A DNA stretch of 64,000 nt from positions 89,084,684-89,148,683 of the forward strand of contig CM042685.1 of assembly GCA_023614405.1 (NCBI GenBank). Reading direction: 5' to 3'. The position numbers were made by a program, and so were the translations under genes. Below, piece after piece: positions 24,129-36,221 of this stretch (position 1 is the stretch's first letter; each line of letters starts with the position of its first letter). The notes below the pieces were generated by a model. It ran no database searches and was not told the DNA's origin. It saw only the letters and a program-made list of their open reading frames with translations. Source of the DNA: Avena insularis (Eukaryota; Streptophyta; Magnoliopsida; Poales; Poaceae).

Positions 24129-27100
24129 TTGGTCTAGTAATAGAATGGCTACTTCAACTATATAATTGTTGCATCATCATTATATCATGCTCATGTCATC
24201 ATGCCACCTTGCATTTGAGCATCATATAAAACCCTCTTTGTTTTGGTTCTTCTCTCATATGCATTATTAATTGTATTTGCCTCTTGATATTGTATTTGGT
24301 TCTTGATATATTGTTTCAATGCCCAAGTTGAGTTGGGGGCATATCTCTTATTAACTCCACCACCTTTTCTTCACCACCTTATAAATTCCACCATCCAACT
24401 AAATATGATCTGGGAATTTATTGGTTTTACTTCTAGCTCATGTGGGTTGGGATGGATCCAATTCTTTCTCCACATGCTCTCATCTTAGCATCATGTTGTT
24501 TTCACATTATTGATGTATGAGAGCCACATGGCCACCTTTGCATGCCTTGTGAGTGGAATCCTTTGTCCTAGCTTCCATATGGATTATCATGGAATTATGC
24601 TCATGTTGGAATATTTTTGTGACTAATAATCATCTAGTGGAATATACACACTAGTAATTCCTAATTATACTCCAATGTGATCATCTCCATCTACTCCACA
24701 TGGGGCATCCTTTTTAATTCTTTGCTTGGGCCTTACTCCAATTTTGAGAATGCATAATAATAATGCCATGTATTAATATTGTTTTCACAAGAATCAACAT
24801 GGCATTAAATATTTGCATGGGCCATGCAAGCCCCACCTTTTGCTTGATCTTTGGATCTTATTTGAATTTTGAGTGAATTTAAACCACATCTCTCTCTCCT
24901 CTTAGCTTGATCTTGTTTGTGCTTGCTTAAGACCATCATAACCACACCCCCTCTTGCTTTGCTTGACCTAGTTGGATCATGCCATCTTCTTTTAACCCTA
25001 GCTCTCACCCTCTCTCTTATCCTCTATCTAGCATCTACCCTATCACCATACCACCCTCTCTAAACCCCTCCCCCTCTCTTAGTCCACCACCTCTCTCTCT
25101 CTCTCGGCCTCCCCTCTCTCTACCATGCAGGCCCCACTTGGCCACCCTGCCACCTAGCTTCCCCACCCAACCAAACCCTAACCAAGCCTACCCCGAGCCT
25201 CCCCTCTACCCAACCCTAGCCGAGGCTACCACCCCCCCAACCCGAGCCTCACCTCTCTCTCCCTAGCTCTCTCTGCCCTAGGGGCCCCAAATTAACCACC
25301 CCGACCGTGGCCCCGCCTCTAGCCCCACCGGGAAGCCTCCCACCTGGCCCCTGCCCTTGCCTCCTAGCCGAGCACCTGAGGAGGAGGACAAAAGGTGGCC
25401 GAGCCACCTTATCGTCTACCACCTCCCCACGGCATCGCCTGCCTCATTGCACCCCACCACCCCACGGAACCCTCTCGCCTCTCCAGATCTGGCCGAGGAG
25501 CCCTGCTTCTCCCCTCTCTTCTCCACTGCTTGCGCACACCATCGCTGCCACCGCGGCCTCCACCGATCTCCTGACCAGCCGGAGGCGTGGCGCTCCTGGT
25601 GTCGGGAAGCTCACGCTGCTGCATCGCCCTCAGACGTCTGCTGCAGAGGAGGAGCACCGTCAAGAACAACGACGCACCCGCCACAAACCCTAGATCGCTG
25701 CCCATCCATCGCTGCCGCCAATCGCCCGCCACCGAACCGATCCAACGCCTCCGACACACTCGCGGTGAGCCCACCTCCCTCCTGGACATCCTCTCCATCG
25801 CATCCTTGCCCTGGTCGTGCCGGACCATCCGACGAACGGCCTCTGTGCGCCGGCGTCGCGTGCGTCTGCTCGTCCCCGCAGCGCGCAGAAACCCTAGCTA
25901 GGCCCCAACCTCCTAGCGAACACCTAGCCCAACCCACCGCAGGGTTTCGCTCTGCGCACGCTACCAGCAGGTCCCTGGTTCGATCCTCGCAAGGCTGCGG
26001 CGCGAGCACCGATCGTCGCCAGGGAAGAAGCACAAGACGGCGACGTTTGCCGATACCCTCCGCTTTGTTTCGCTAACCCGCGGTCCAACAAGCCCCACCT
26101 GCCAGCCACCTCAAGATCTTGCGGAGAAGCCCTCTGTTTCTCGGACATAACTCGGCCTCGCTCGGTCCACTGGCAGCCTCAAGGCGGCCGTTCGACGCCA
26201 GGCCCGAGCAGTTGGCTCCCACCACAATCGCTTAGGCTAGGTTTCTGCGGTGAGAAAAGGTTTTCTAAGGCGTGTGTTGCTGAGTCAGCTGCTGGCCCCA
26301 CCAGTCATTGGCTGTGGCTAGCTGTGAGGGAGTAACAAAAGTAATTCTGCAAATCCGTTTAAATTCAAATCTTTTTCTAATTATTTCAAATTCAAATATA
26401 ATTCTGTTTTTAAATAACTTTTCAAATATTAATCCAAATAATACTTTTAATATATGTTTTCAAATCAGAAAAATGTGAGGAATTCAAATATGACATCTAA
26501 AATATATTTTGAACACTTTATTTTCCAAGTTTATTTAAATTACAATAAAATGCCCTTTTGTCTTAATTAATTAATATCTTTTGTGTTATAACTCCAAATC
26601 TAACAAATGATATGTCTAAAATGATTAGCTCGACGAGACCTTTCTGTTTATGCATTCCATGGTTTGAATTGAAGCATGCATCATATAAATATAAAGTATA
26701 CAGCAACTAATATGGGAATAAAATGGGGCCAAAACTAAATAAAATGGTTTATTCTTGTGTTCCACACCTCACCCATGCCATGCTACTGCATTGCCATGCA
26801 AATTGTGCATCATTCATCATGGCATGATTGTTTGCTTGATGCATTTATTCATATGCTTGTGCACTTTATTTATGTTGGCCCTTGTTTGTTTGGTTCTTCT
26901 TCGAATAGACGCTGAGCAGGGGATATATCAAGAGAACCAGGAGCACTACCCAGATCCATCACTTGCTTCAACTGAGCTGCCAGGCAAGCACTACCACATG
27001 CTTGCATACATACAGTACCTATTGCCTCTATCTTATTCTTGCATCATCGAGTCGCGAATGCATTAAATTGAATCCCAAGTCTTGCATAGCCTTTACTTTT

Positions 27101-27759
27101 AAACCCCACCGAAGCTTGTTCCTCCATCCCATGAGCCATTATTATAGGAGTTGTTTGAGCCATGCGAGTCGTAGAACAGCATGTGTAGGGTATGTGAGTG
27201 TCTGATGGATAACGAGGTACCTAAATAACTTAACCTGAGTAGTAATGGGATAACTAATGAAAGTGGCATTGGTGAGCCATATTCGCTATTTGGTTTTTCA
27301 GGCTCACTTGTGTCCCGTAGGAACCCGAGTACTTGATTCCTGTTCCTTGATTATTCGTGCTATCCACATCCGGGAGGCCTTATGGACCCCCCTGAGCTAG
27401 AGCTTGATTCATTCTTATTTCTTGGGGCCACAAACTAGTTCGAGGTTTTATCTACTATCCTGTACTTATGCCATGCTTTACTGCTTTATTTAAATTGTGC
27501 GAGGTACTGCACACTGTACTGTTTAGGACCGTGACCCGTTTTCGCTGTATCGACAAGCCCAGTCACACTTTCGGGTTCCCAAATCGTTACAGCCGGCCAC
27601 AAACCTTGAGTCCGTCTCAGAGCCGGCCAGCTTGCTATGGTAGCTTAATGGGTGGCCTCAAATATTTCTGAATCCTGTAATTGCTTTGTCGTGACTGTCT
27701 CGTTGGGTTTTGATTTGGTTTTTCCGAGGCATATCGAGTGTGTGTTGCTATTTGTGCAC

Positions 27760-27805
27760 CCCTGCAGGGTAAAACTTTCTGAAAGCCGTGTCCGCGGTTA
27801 TGGAC
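27760..27805 (+). promoter_or_regulatory. triple-hairpin LTR element, A 3' LTR
   Basis: H1 CCC/GGG around TGCA (27760-27769), H2 CTTTC/GAAAG (27775-27785), H3 GTCC/GGAC (27790-27805). Confidence 0.55.
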
Positions 27806-28694
27806 GACTTGGAGCACAGTTTCTCGATCATAGACAAGCATAACTAAAGTACCGCTTTTAATTTGACTAGACTAGGTACCTGACTAGTAAATAGTGCAAC
27901 ACTCATGGAACGGATAATAAAACTGCCAATGGATGGGGGTTGTTCGTCCGCTTCCTCGTCGGTAAGCGAGGAGGATGGATCTGTGGATATTACCGTTTTA
28001 ACTGTTATAATCGTTGTTATGAATTCACGGACATCCGCTATCTCTGGTTAGGCGGATGGTTAGCAGTATCTATAGAATTGTTAGGGTTTATCTTTTGCTG
28101 CAATTGCGTCACCCCAGGTTGTGTCCCTTTAGAGGCATAAAGACTTGCCGAGTACCCTAGGGTCTCACACGATAAATTATTGGTTCGATGGACAGGTACA
28201 CTGCAAGATGGATACCGGGTGGAAGAGACAGACGATGTGGGCAACGATCATTCGGTGTAGAGATTCCGGAACGGGATCCGTGAGATCTGTATGGATCTGC
28301 TTATTTATGGGGCATCTTATGCCAATTTACTTCTTATCCGTATCGGATTTTGTCTTCCGCTCGCTTGATACTGTTGATTGATGTATGAGGAGATATCCTA
28401 AACTATTATATCTATATAGGATATTTGGATCTTGCCGTATGTATGCTATATTTCCTTTCTTTTTAGATGGAATGGCTCGATGTACTGTTGTATGGTGGCT
28501 TGCATACATACTCATTTGTGTATGTAGTTGATCCTTCGCCGACACGCCGCTTCGTTCTTGTCCTGATGTTTGGAAATGGTTGGGACGGCCGAAAGGTCTA
28601 CCTGTGAGTGGCATTTGGGCCCCACCGTACTATTTCAACCATTTCCGCTCATCCAGGCTTGTAACTAGGAGCGTAATTCACCGAGGTAGTTACA

Positions 28695-29707
28695 AATAAA
28701 TCCGGCTAATTCTAGTCGGGCTAATTCCTTAGCTATAGCTTTGTGATTTTCATCACCAAACCATCGTAAGGACTGTTTGACGGGTTTAGCATCAGGTTAC
28801 ACATTAAGAGAGTGCTCGGCAAGTTCCCTAGGTACTCCGGTCATGTCAAAAGGTTGCCATGCAAAGATATCTTTATTAGCTTTGAGGAACTCGACGAGCA
28901 TGCTTTCCAATGCAAGGTCTAAGCCTACCCCTACGTATGTCGTCTTGGAGGGATCATCTTCCTTCAGCGACGTCTTCTTCGTCTCTTATAACGCCTTGAA
29001 CTATAGACTTGGCTTCAGCACCTCATTCTTTGTAGTGGGCATATCGGACGGATCGGTGTTCTTCTTGATCTCATGGTACTCTTTGGCATGTATCACGGCT
29101 TCAGCAAAGGCGGAAGATCCTTCGTCGCAATCTCGTGCTTTCTTCGCGTTTCCCCGGATAGTGATGATGTCGTTGGGACCGAGAAGTTTCATCATGTTGT
29201 ATATGTAGCAGGGACGGGCCATGAACGCCCAGTAAGCCGGACGTCCAAAGATGGCGTGGTAAGCGCTTTTGAACGGTACCACCTCAAAGGAGAGTGGCTT
29301 AGTCTGGTAATTGTCCGGAGTTTAGAATGTCACGTCCAGTGTGATCTGACCCAGAGAATATGCATGCCTTCCTAGTACAATGCCATGAATAAGAGGATTG
29401 ACGACCAAAGGGTACTTTACCCGATGATGTGTTTTCTTCGGGTGAACGCTTCGGTCGAAGCTGATAATTACGTCCGACCAATCCAAAAATTGGGGAACAT
29501 CCAGAACTGTGGCATTGAGCTCATGGAGAACTGCCTTTCTGACCTTAGCTGGCTAAGTTCCAAGGAAGAAGACATAAGTGTCTTTCTTTGTAGTATAATC
29601 CTTCTTTCCATCTAACTTGGGCTGTGCGGCATCCGCTTCTTCCATGTCAGAATTTTCCTTGGCCTCTCAAAGGGCAAATAGCCCTTATCCAGTATTTTAG
29701 TTAATTA
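28695..29707 (-). pseudogene. Retand-type Gypsy gag-end/protease/RT-start remnant
   Basis: Upstream half of the element at 9848-11816. On the minus strand from about 29600 down: PQFLDWSDVIISFDRSVHPKK, then RYPLVVNP joined directly to HGIVLG, then SAYHAIFGRPAYWAFMARPCYIYN (29282-29180). The linker to RT follows (DIFAWQPFDMTGVPRELAEHSL, about 28890-28800), ending near ELARLELAGFI. The block that should carry the protease catalytic DGGSG motif is missing between YPLVVNP and HGIVLG, so the protease is dead. Frames change several times. Complex A separates it from the rest of RT. Confidence 0.8.
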
Positions 29708-30983
29708 TGACATCTGAGCTAGAGAGCGGACTAATGTTTCTACTAGATTCTCTAAAGGTGGTAGTCCGCAATTGGTGATGAAAGGCGGTGTGTGATCCCC
29801 CCCATTCATTTCTATATGAAGAGGCGGTGTTTTTATTCCTTGTTCTCTCTTATTTACTTTTGAGTCAAATAGGAAACACCACACTATTAAGTGACGTGAT
29901 CTCGATGTGCTCTTTGGGGGTGTTCTACACCAAATATACATCATATAATCCTTAGCCACACACCCATTCGAGGAGATAAAGAAAATCGCCATGAAAAAAT
30001 GAGCATAAGAGGGTTATTGCGAAACCGGCAGGGGTTCCGACACCGCCGGTGCTGTCGCCAGAATTTCCGGTCGTCGCCGAAAATTCTCGGTGAGCGCCAA
30101 AACATGGTACTGCGTCTGGTTTCGGTGGCTCACCGAGATTCTCGGTCGTCGTCGGCATTTCCAGTGTGGCGTCCGGTCCGCCGGAGCTGTCGCCGGAAAT
30201 TCCGGCATACGAACCGGCGCCGTCGGACTTATTGCCGGTTCTATCGCAGAACCCCCAAACGGCTCTTTTTATATCCATGCTATATATACCCCTTTCTTAT
30301 CCACTGAGAGGTTAGGAATTTTAGCTAACATTACTTCTTGAAGCTCTCTCTATCTCTCCATTGTTGAAACACAAAAGCTTGAGGATCTCCCATTCTACCC
30401 AACCAAATCCAAATCCCTTTGGTAGAAAGGAAGAGGAGGTCCCGATCTACGTTTACACCAAGCCAAAGTTCATTCCCCCTTGATTTCATCGAGTTAGCTT
30501 GTTAATCTTGGGTTTTTGGGAAACCCTAGGCGGCTAGGGTCGCGCGGAGGCATTCGGCTTGTGATTTGCTCTATGGAAAGTTTGTGAGGTTTGGGGACTA
30601 CCTTAAAGTCTACAAATGAGTAAGTGAGTTATTCCTTCATGGGATAGGCTCGGAGAAGAAGGTGAGACTTTGTGGCATTGAGGAATCCTCCGTGGAACCT
30701 CACACCTCTCCAACATGACGTAGCCCTCTTTCCAAAGGTGGTGAACACGGGAATACATCTTCGTCTCCGCGTGCTTCGGTTATTCCTTAACCAATGTCTT
30801 ACTTGTGTTGTTTACCTTGTGATAGCCCTCGAGATTGAAGTATCTTGTATCATCATCTAGGTTTCCTCACCTAGTTTGCATTTAGGCACACTTATATTCC
30901 ACAAAGCCTAAAACTTGCAATAGATTACAAAGAATTTTGTAGAAACCTATTCCCCCCTCTAGGTTAACCATCTTACACTTTCA
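29708..30983 (+). repeat. 5' LTR of SIRE/Maximus-type Copia
   Basis: Ends ...CTTACACTTTCA just before a perfect Met-tRNA primer site. The start is less certain: TGACATCTGAG at 29708 is the first TG after recognisable Retand coding sequence and gives about 1.28 kb. A TATA box lies at 30281. The 3' LTR would lie beyond the window. ORFs on either strand around 29950-30340 come from a GC-rich CCGG-containing stretch and are not supported as genes. Confidence 0.65.
30281..30288 (+). promoter_or_regulatory. TATA box of Copia LTR
   Basis: TATATATA followed by a pyrimidine-rich stretch, about 570 bp into the inferred LTR and 700 bp before its end. This is a plausible Pol II core promoter; no start site is proven. 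Confidence 0.5.
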
Positions 30984-30985
30984 AT

Positions 30986-30997
30986 TGGTATCAGAGC
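30986..30997 (+). other. primer-binding site, Met-tRNA type
   Basis: TGGTATCAGAGC, the complement of the 3' end of plant initiator Met-tRNA, 2 nt after the inferred LTR end. Confidence 0.85.
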
Positions 30998-31036
30998 CAA
31001 GGGCTCTTTTAAGGGATTTACCTCCTAAGAGAAAAG

Positions 31037-32064
31037 ATGGTTTTCTCTGATGATGATTAGGATAAGACTTATTCGGTCAAGGAGCTCCATGAAATCATGG
31101 CCAAGAGTTCCCTTGAAAAGGCCAAGGCTGATTCCAATCTTCTTGTTCGAATTAGTTGCCTAGAAGGACAACTTAAGGCTATTGGCGATGGGACTTTTCT
31201 TGGTAACCCATTGGTAGTACCTCAAGGGATACCAATGGACACCGGAAAGGAGAAGGATGTCGATTCCACCCATGAGAGAGACTCATCAAAAACCTCTGCG
31301 CCCCTAATCAATTTCCTTATGTTTATCCTAAGAAAAAGAACATCATGCCTCATATTAATGGTTCGGGTCCTGCACCTCATTATGATGGAAATCATTTCTC
31401 TCATTGGAAAGCTTCTATGGAATCTCATCTTCGTAGATCCAGCGTTGAGCTTTGGGAGATTGTGTGCACCGTCTTCCAACCACAAGATCCCAACGACCTC
31501 GCTCCGGGAGAGTACTACAACCGTCAACTAAATGCAACGGTGTGTGACAAGATAAGGAGTGCCATCCACCGCACTCTCCATGATCAAGTCAGCGACATCC
31601 CCACCGCAAAGGTTCTTTGGGATAGGATTGTTATTCTCCAAGAGAGAACGTCTCTTATCCAAAATTCCAAGTATGAAGCTTCCAAGTCGGAGATGAACAT
31701 GTTCATGAACCACGATGGTGAGTCCATCGCAGAAGCAAACAAGAGACTTTTTGCCCTTCGTGTGAAGATTGGTGGTCTAGGTTGTGAGAAGTATGATGAT
31801 GGGTTCAGTTTGAATGATGAGCTCATCAAGTCCAAGATTGTCTCTATGATCGCGGTCACCGATAAGAAGCTTGCCTTGAACTTGCAACTCCTTGATAGAG
31901 CTAATCAGTTCTCTCCCGATGATCTAGTCTCTTATTTTGTTGCCACGAACAACTTGGTGGATGAAGGACAAAAGATCAAGGAGACCAATCGTGCTATTGG
32001 GTCTTCTCACTCTCTAACACTAAAGTCCAAGCATGTGCAAGAAGATGTTGCAAGTGAAGAATAA
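31037..32064 (+). pseudogene. SIRE-type Copia gag, broken
   Basis: ATG 31037 opens MVFSDDD and then a stop. The frame continues as KTYSVKELHEIMAKSSLEKAK...SCLEGQLKAI. It shifts by one base near 31310, and the core runs from MPHINGSGPAPHYDG (31345) through HFSHWKASMESHL and DRIVILQERTSLIQNSKY to SYFVATNNLVDEG. This is the long capsid domain of the SIRE/Maximus Copia lineage. It would assemble the virus-like particle. The frame stops at 32064, short of the nucleocapsid part at 32124. Confidence 0.8.
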
Positions 32065-32123
32065 AGAGATGTTGATGGAGTTGATGATATGCTCTCTCTC
32101 AACTTTCTCTCTAAACCAAGAAC

Positions 32124-32768
32124 ATGAAGTTCCAAAGAAGGAGGAGTTCAACGGGATCAAGTGAGAAGAAAAGTACATGCTACAATTGTGATGAGTCGAA
32201 CCACTTTGCTGACAAATGTCCATATGAGAAGAGGCTTGACAAACCCAAGTATGAAGAGGGTGCTAAGCCGAGATTGAAGCCCAACCCAATCAATGAAAGA
32301 TACAAGAGGAAAAATAGGTGTGATGGCAAAGGCTTCCTAGGTCAAGAATACATATCTGATAAGGAGGAAGAGGATGAAGATAAGGTTGTTGGAGTGGCCG
32401 GTTTGGCCCTTGCCGAACCCGGGTCTCTCTTCACCTACGACTACACCAAGGACTACACTGATGACTCTCCTGCTCCCAAGGTTACCGCCACTTGTCTCAT
32501 GGCAAGGGGCTCCGAGGACAAGTCTGGCATGGAGTGTGAAGATGAGGAGAAGTTGATGGATGTGACCGGATTGGCCTATGCCGAACCCGGGTCACCTCTC
32601 ACCTACGACTACACCAAGGACTACACCGACAGTTATCCTATCCCCAAGATCACCGGCTCTTGTCTTATGGCAAGGAGATCCAAGGTAATCTCCTCTCCTC
32701 CATCTATATCTAGTGTCTTGGATCACGCCGGGCATAAAACCCGAAACCCGAGGCCCGAACCCGTTTAA
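32124..32768 (+). pseudogene. SIRE-type Copia nucleocapsid region with internal duplication
   Basis: Zinc knuckle CYNCDESNHFADKC (CX2CX4HX4C, about 32180-32221) followed by a basic linker. Two copies of a ~60-residue module follow, each holding GLAxAEPGS, TYDYTKDYTD and CLMAR (about 32397-32506 and 32571-32674). The two copies differ in detail, so the duplication is not recent. The natural frame is interrupted near 32715 by a CCCG-rich insertion that supplies the stop at 32766. Confidence 0.75.
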
Positions 32769-32955
32769 CCCGACCCTGGACCCGTTTATCTCGGACCCGA
32801 GAATCCCGATGCTGCTATCGGGCGCCAGTTCTCAAAACCCGATTTAATTTCGGGAAATGCTGGTTTCAGCTGCGGGTACCCGTTTGGACAGAACAACCCG
32901 AAGATGTAAATGAAAATCCCGTGACCCTAGCTCTCCCAGCCCAGTAAATCCCGCT
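32720..32955. mobile_element. CCCG-rich insertion, candidate MITE
   Basis: About 235 bp unlike the surrounding gag sequence, rich in CCCG/CGGG words (ACCCGAAACCCGA, CCCGTTTAACCCG, ATTTCGGG). The gag frame resumes on the far side (SKHDSDNDESGEE from about 32960), so it is an insertion. The composition resembles small non-autonomous hAT-like elements of grasses, from memory. I could not identify clean terminal inverted repeats or an 8-bp target duplication. Confidence 0.45.
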
Positions 32956-32959
32956 CATG

Positions 32960-33658
32960 AAGTAAGCATGATAGTGATAATGATGAATCTGGTGAAGAAT
33001 ATATACAAGAAATGTATGTTATCATGAAGTCTCTTGCTTGCATTGCTAATACTGGAGTCAAGCAATTAATGGAACTTGTCAGCTCACGTGACGAGACCAT
33101 TGATAGCTTGGAATCTCATATTGATGATGAGAAACAAAGATTCAATTTTATTAAGCAAGAGGTATGCAAGGAAAAGAGCACTACCTCATTTCTTAAACAA
33201 CAAATTGAGACCTTTGAATTTGATAAGGCAAAATATATGGACACTATTGATAGGGCTAACTCCTTGTCCCAAGAGCTTGACATTTCAAAGAAAGAGCTTG
33301 AGGTTGCTCATGCCTCTCTTACCAAGGATCTTGAGCACCTTGAAAAGGCTAATTTGCTTGTCAAGTGTGAGCTCATAAAACTTGGGGAGAACCATGATCA
33401 ACTTTGAGTGACCTATGATAAGGCTCTTGGTACATTGAAGGATCCAATTATTGTGGAGAATGATTCTTGTTCCTCTAACTCTACCTTTGATCAAACTCTC
33501 CTCATTGAGGAAAATAAGAAATTGAAAGAGCAACTAGAGAAAGAGTGTCGTGCACCTACTTCCAAGGGAAAGATGAGATTCTATCCCGTCAAAGGATCAA
33601 GGTTTCCAAGGAAGGTGTTGGTTTTGATATAAAGAACAACAAGAATAATACCATTCCA
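32960..33658 (+). pseudogene. SIRE-type Copia gag-pol linker, coiled coil
   Basis: Open from 33012 to a stop at 33405 and then again from 33408 to about 33600. It reads YIQEMYVIMKSLACIANTG, then heptad-like charged repeats (DETIDSLESHIDDEKQRF, LSQELDISKKELEVAHASL, LIEENKKLKEQLEKEC). Long coiled-coil linkers between nucleocapsid and protease occur in this lineage. The single stop after GENHDQL is the only break in the first 190 residues. The tandem protease-integrase unit starts where this ends. Confidence 0.65.
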
Positions 33659-34964
33659 CCAAAGAAGATAATCTTTGGAAAAGAAGGTGACAAGGTGGTT
33701 GACCAAGTCAAGAAGAATGTTGTGAATGGGGGATCCAGAAGGGTAACCCCAATCATAAATATGCGGGAAAATCTAATCCATCCTATGTGATATGTAAGAG
33801 CACTAAAGGAGATGTATATGCCAAATATGTTGGCCCTCAAAATGGTTATGCTTATAGATGGTACTCAATTTGGGTACCAAAGGAACTTGTTGTTAATGCT
33901 AGGGGACCCATTAATCAATGGGTTCCTAAATCAAATAATTGATTTTGTAGGGGTATGCCTCCGGTGGATCAAACTGGGTACTTGATAGTGGATGCACCAA
34001 TCGTATGACCGGAGGTAGAAGTGGTCTTGACCAATTCATTCACGATGTCAACTCAACGTCAAGCATCACTTTTGGTGATAACTCAAAAGGAAAGGTACTT
34101 GGTTATGGCAAGTTGGTGGTCTCCAAGGCCTTGTCCCTAGAAGCCGTCTTGCTTGTTGAACCTTGGATACAACTTACATTATATTAAACATCTTGCGGAT
34201 GCCGGTTAGGATTCCTATTTCTCAAAAACTTTTGTGAAAGTCTTTAGGAGTGATGATCTCATTTTGGTCCTTGTTGGACATGTGGAAGACGATATTTATG
34301 TGGTCGACCTCTCGGAAGAGAGCCAATCCCTTCCTACATGTCTAATGGCCAAGGCTGACAAGAGATGGCTTTGTCATCGTCGCCTAGGCCATGTTAGCAT
34401 GAGAAATCTCAATCTACTCCTAAAGGGTGAGCATATTGTTGGACTATTTGGTGTCTCCTTTGAGAAAGATCGTGTGTGTAGTGCTTGCATTTCAGGAAAG
34501 CAAATGGGGAAGCATCATCCTTCCGTATCCAAGGTGGCCACGTGAAGACCCTTGGAGCTTCTCCACTTGGATCTCTTCAGGCCATCAACTTATGATTCTC
34601 TTGTTGGAAGAAAGTGTGGTCTTGTCATTGTTGATTATTACTCAAGGTATACTTGGGTCTTTCTCCTCAAGTCAAAGTTTGAGACATACAAGGAATTCAT
34701 GATCTTTGCCAAGCATGCTCAACGCACTCATGAAGTGGAGATCAAGACCATTAGAACGGACAACAGCACCAAGTTCAAGAACTACACCATGCAAGAGTTT
34801 GTTGAAGATGAGGGGATCAAGCATGAATTCTCAGCTTCCTATATCCCTCAACAAAATGGTGTTGTTGAAAGGAAGAACCAAATAATTATTGAGATAGCAA
34901 GAAAAATGTTGAGTGAATTCAAGTCACCCCACAACTTTTGGGAAGAAGCCATTGCTACCGCGGT
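33659..34964 (+). pseudogene. protease-integrase module, tandem copy 1
   Basis: Protease active site WVLDSGCTNRMTGG (about 33976-34017). The pre-integrase zinc domain runs about 34360-34500 (LCHRRLGHVSMRNL, ...CSACISGKQ). The integrase core has Asp in LLHLDLF, Asp in IRTDNSTKF and Glu in NGVVERKNQ. Frames change at about 34160 and near 34540. The module is cut after AIATAV by element B. It covers the first 1,306 bp of the 1,344-bp unit repeated downstream. RT and RNase H of this Copia are not in the window. Confidence 0.8.
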
Positions 34965-36221
34965 TGTAACATCCCAAAACTATTAAACTTGGATCATCAA
35001 ACTCTAATCATCAAAATTAGGATTAACAAAAACTTTCCCAACTAAAAATATGAAAGCATTCATATGTGTGTGTATTCAAAATTTGGATTCTTTTGAATTG
35101 CCATGGTTCTGTGTTTATTTGCTTGTAAAATGATTCTTAGGTGAAATAAACATCATCTAAACAATCCCCAAACTTTTCCCAAAGATAAACAACTCAAAAT
35201 AAACAAATCAAGTGAATGGTCACTTTGGCCAAATTAACTCCCATGCCTAGTTTGGCTATCTCTAATTTTCAAAATTCAACAGAAACATGTATGGATCTTT
35301 GCACCCCTTGATAGTACTCATAATAAGGTACCAAGGCCCACTTTGTGATCGTCCAAAAATATTCAAATGCTCAGTTTAAATGACAGTTGAAAATTGAATC
35401 TATCTCATAGGAGAAGATCCCACTATTTCAAAAACCACTCAAACCAGCTCAATTTTCAAAAGCCAAGCATCCACAGATTCCCTAGTACATGCCTAGCACA
35501 CCCACCAAAAATCTTTTCAAAATTCAAAAATAAATTTCTTGCAGCCATTTCATCAAACACTTGGAGACAGAAAATCAAATTGGCCAAACTTCACTGTTTT
35601 GAGCAGTAATTTGGATAAGCATTGTTCACCATTGATCACACTTGTCTCCCCTAGTGCCAACCAGTGCCTTGACCACCCCTAGCCCCTACCCATTGCACCA
35701 TGCCATGCCAACCCGAAGGAACCCTTGCCAGCCGACCATGGCTAGATAGCCAGAGCAAGCACCAAGCCTAAACACCATGTCTAGGACGCACGCCACCGTC
35801 CACCGCTACCCCTGTCCGGCGCTTGAGCCCTTCCAGCCACTGGACCACACGCCCAAGCCATGCCAACCTTCTCTGAGAGCATGCCGAGAGCACGGCAGAG
35901 TGCCACCCTCGACACACGCCCACAGACCGCGCGCCGCCCTTGCCGTGTGCACGCATGATCACCACCACCCCAGCAACCCCGCAGACACGCCCGTTCGCCG
36001 CCGCGAGGACCACGCGCGCGGTGCGCCATCAAAACCTTCGTCGGACCCGCCTAGAGTGTCGAAGCGTTCCGACCGATTAGCCCCGCCCCACACCTCGCCA
36101 CCATGCCGTTGAGCTTAGCCAGGGAACATAGCACCGCCCCCTACCGTCGCCCATGCCGATAGCTGCATGTGCTGTCTACCACGACGAGCTCAGCCCGCGC
36201 CCGTCGGTCCCCTCTTGCCAC

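Larger units (their letters stand above)
11817..28694 (+). mobile_element. chromovirus complex A: truncated element plus full element sharing an LTR
   Basis: Order: 5'-truncated pol (11817-14114), LTR (14152-18768), full internal region (18769-24092), LTR (24093-28694). The truncated pol starts at the same base of the RT gene as 21776-21780 in the full copy and then runs in parallel with it. This LTR-internal-LTR-internal pattern is the usual product of unequal recombination between LTRs, followed here by a deletion that removed the left LTR, the 5' part of copy 1 and some of the Retand host. The complex interrupts a minus-strand Retand. Roughly 50 codons of host RT appear to be missing between the two host halves. 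Confidence 0.85.
24093..28694 (+). repeat. LTR A, 3' copy
   Basis: Same ends as 14152-18768 (TGTAGC...GTTACA), 4,602 bp, preceded by a polypurine tract at 24080-24092. Most of it is almost identical to the middle LTR. Differences are packed into short GC-rich stretches (25265-26240, 27495-27650, 28140-28560) as many 1-5 base indels. The right junction with Retand sequence is clean at 28694/28695. A target-site duplication cannot be tested because the left LTR is gone. Confidence 0.9.

Noticed and set aside
29999..30341. Overlapping plus and minus frames upstream of the Copia TATA box
   Set aside because: They fall in a CCGG-rich part of the LTR, lack domains and are not conserved in a second copy that I can see.
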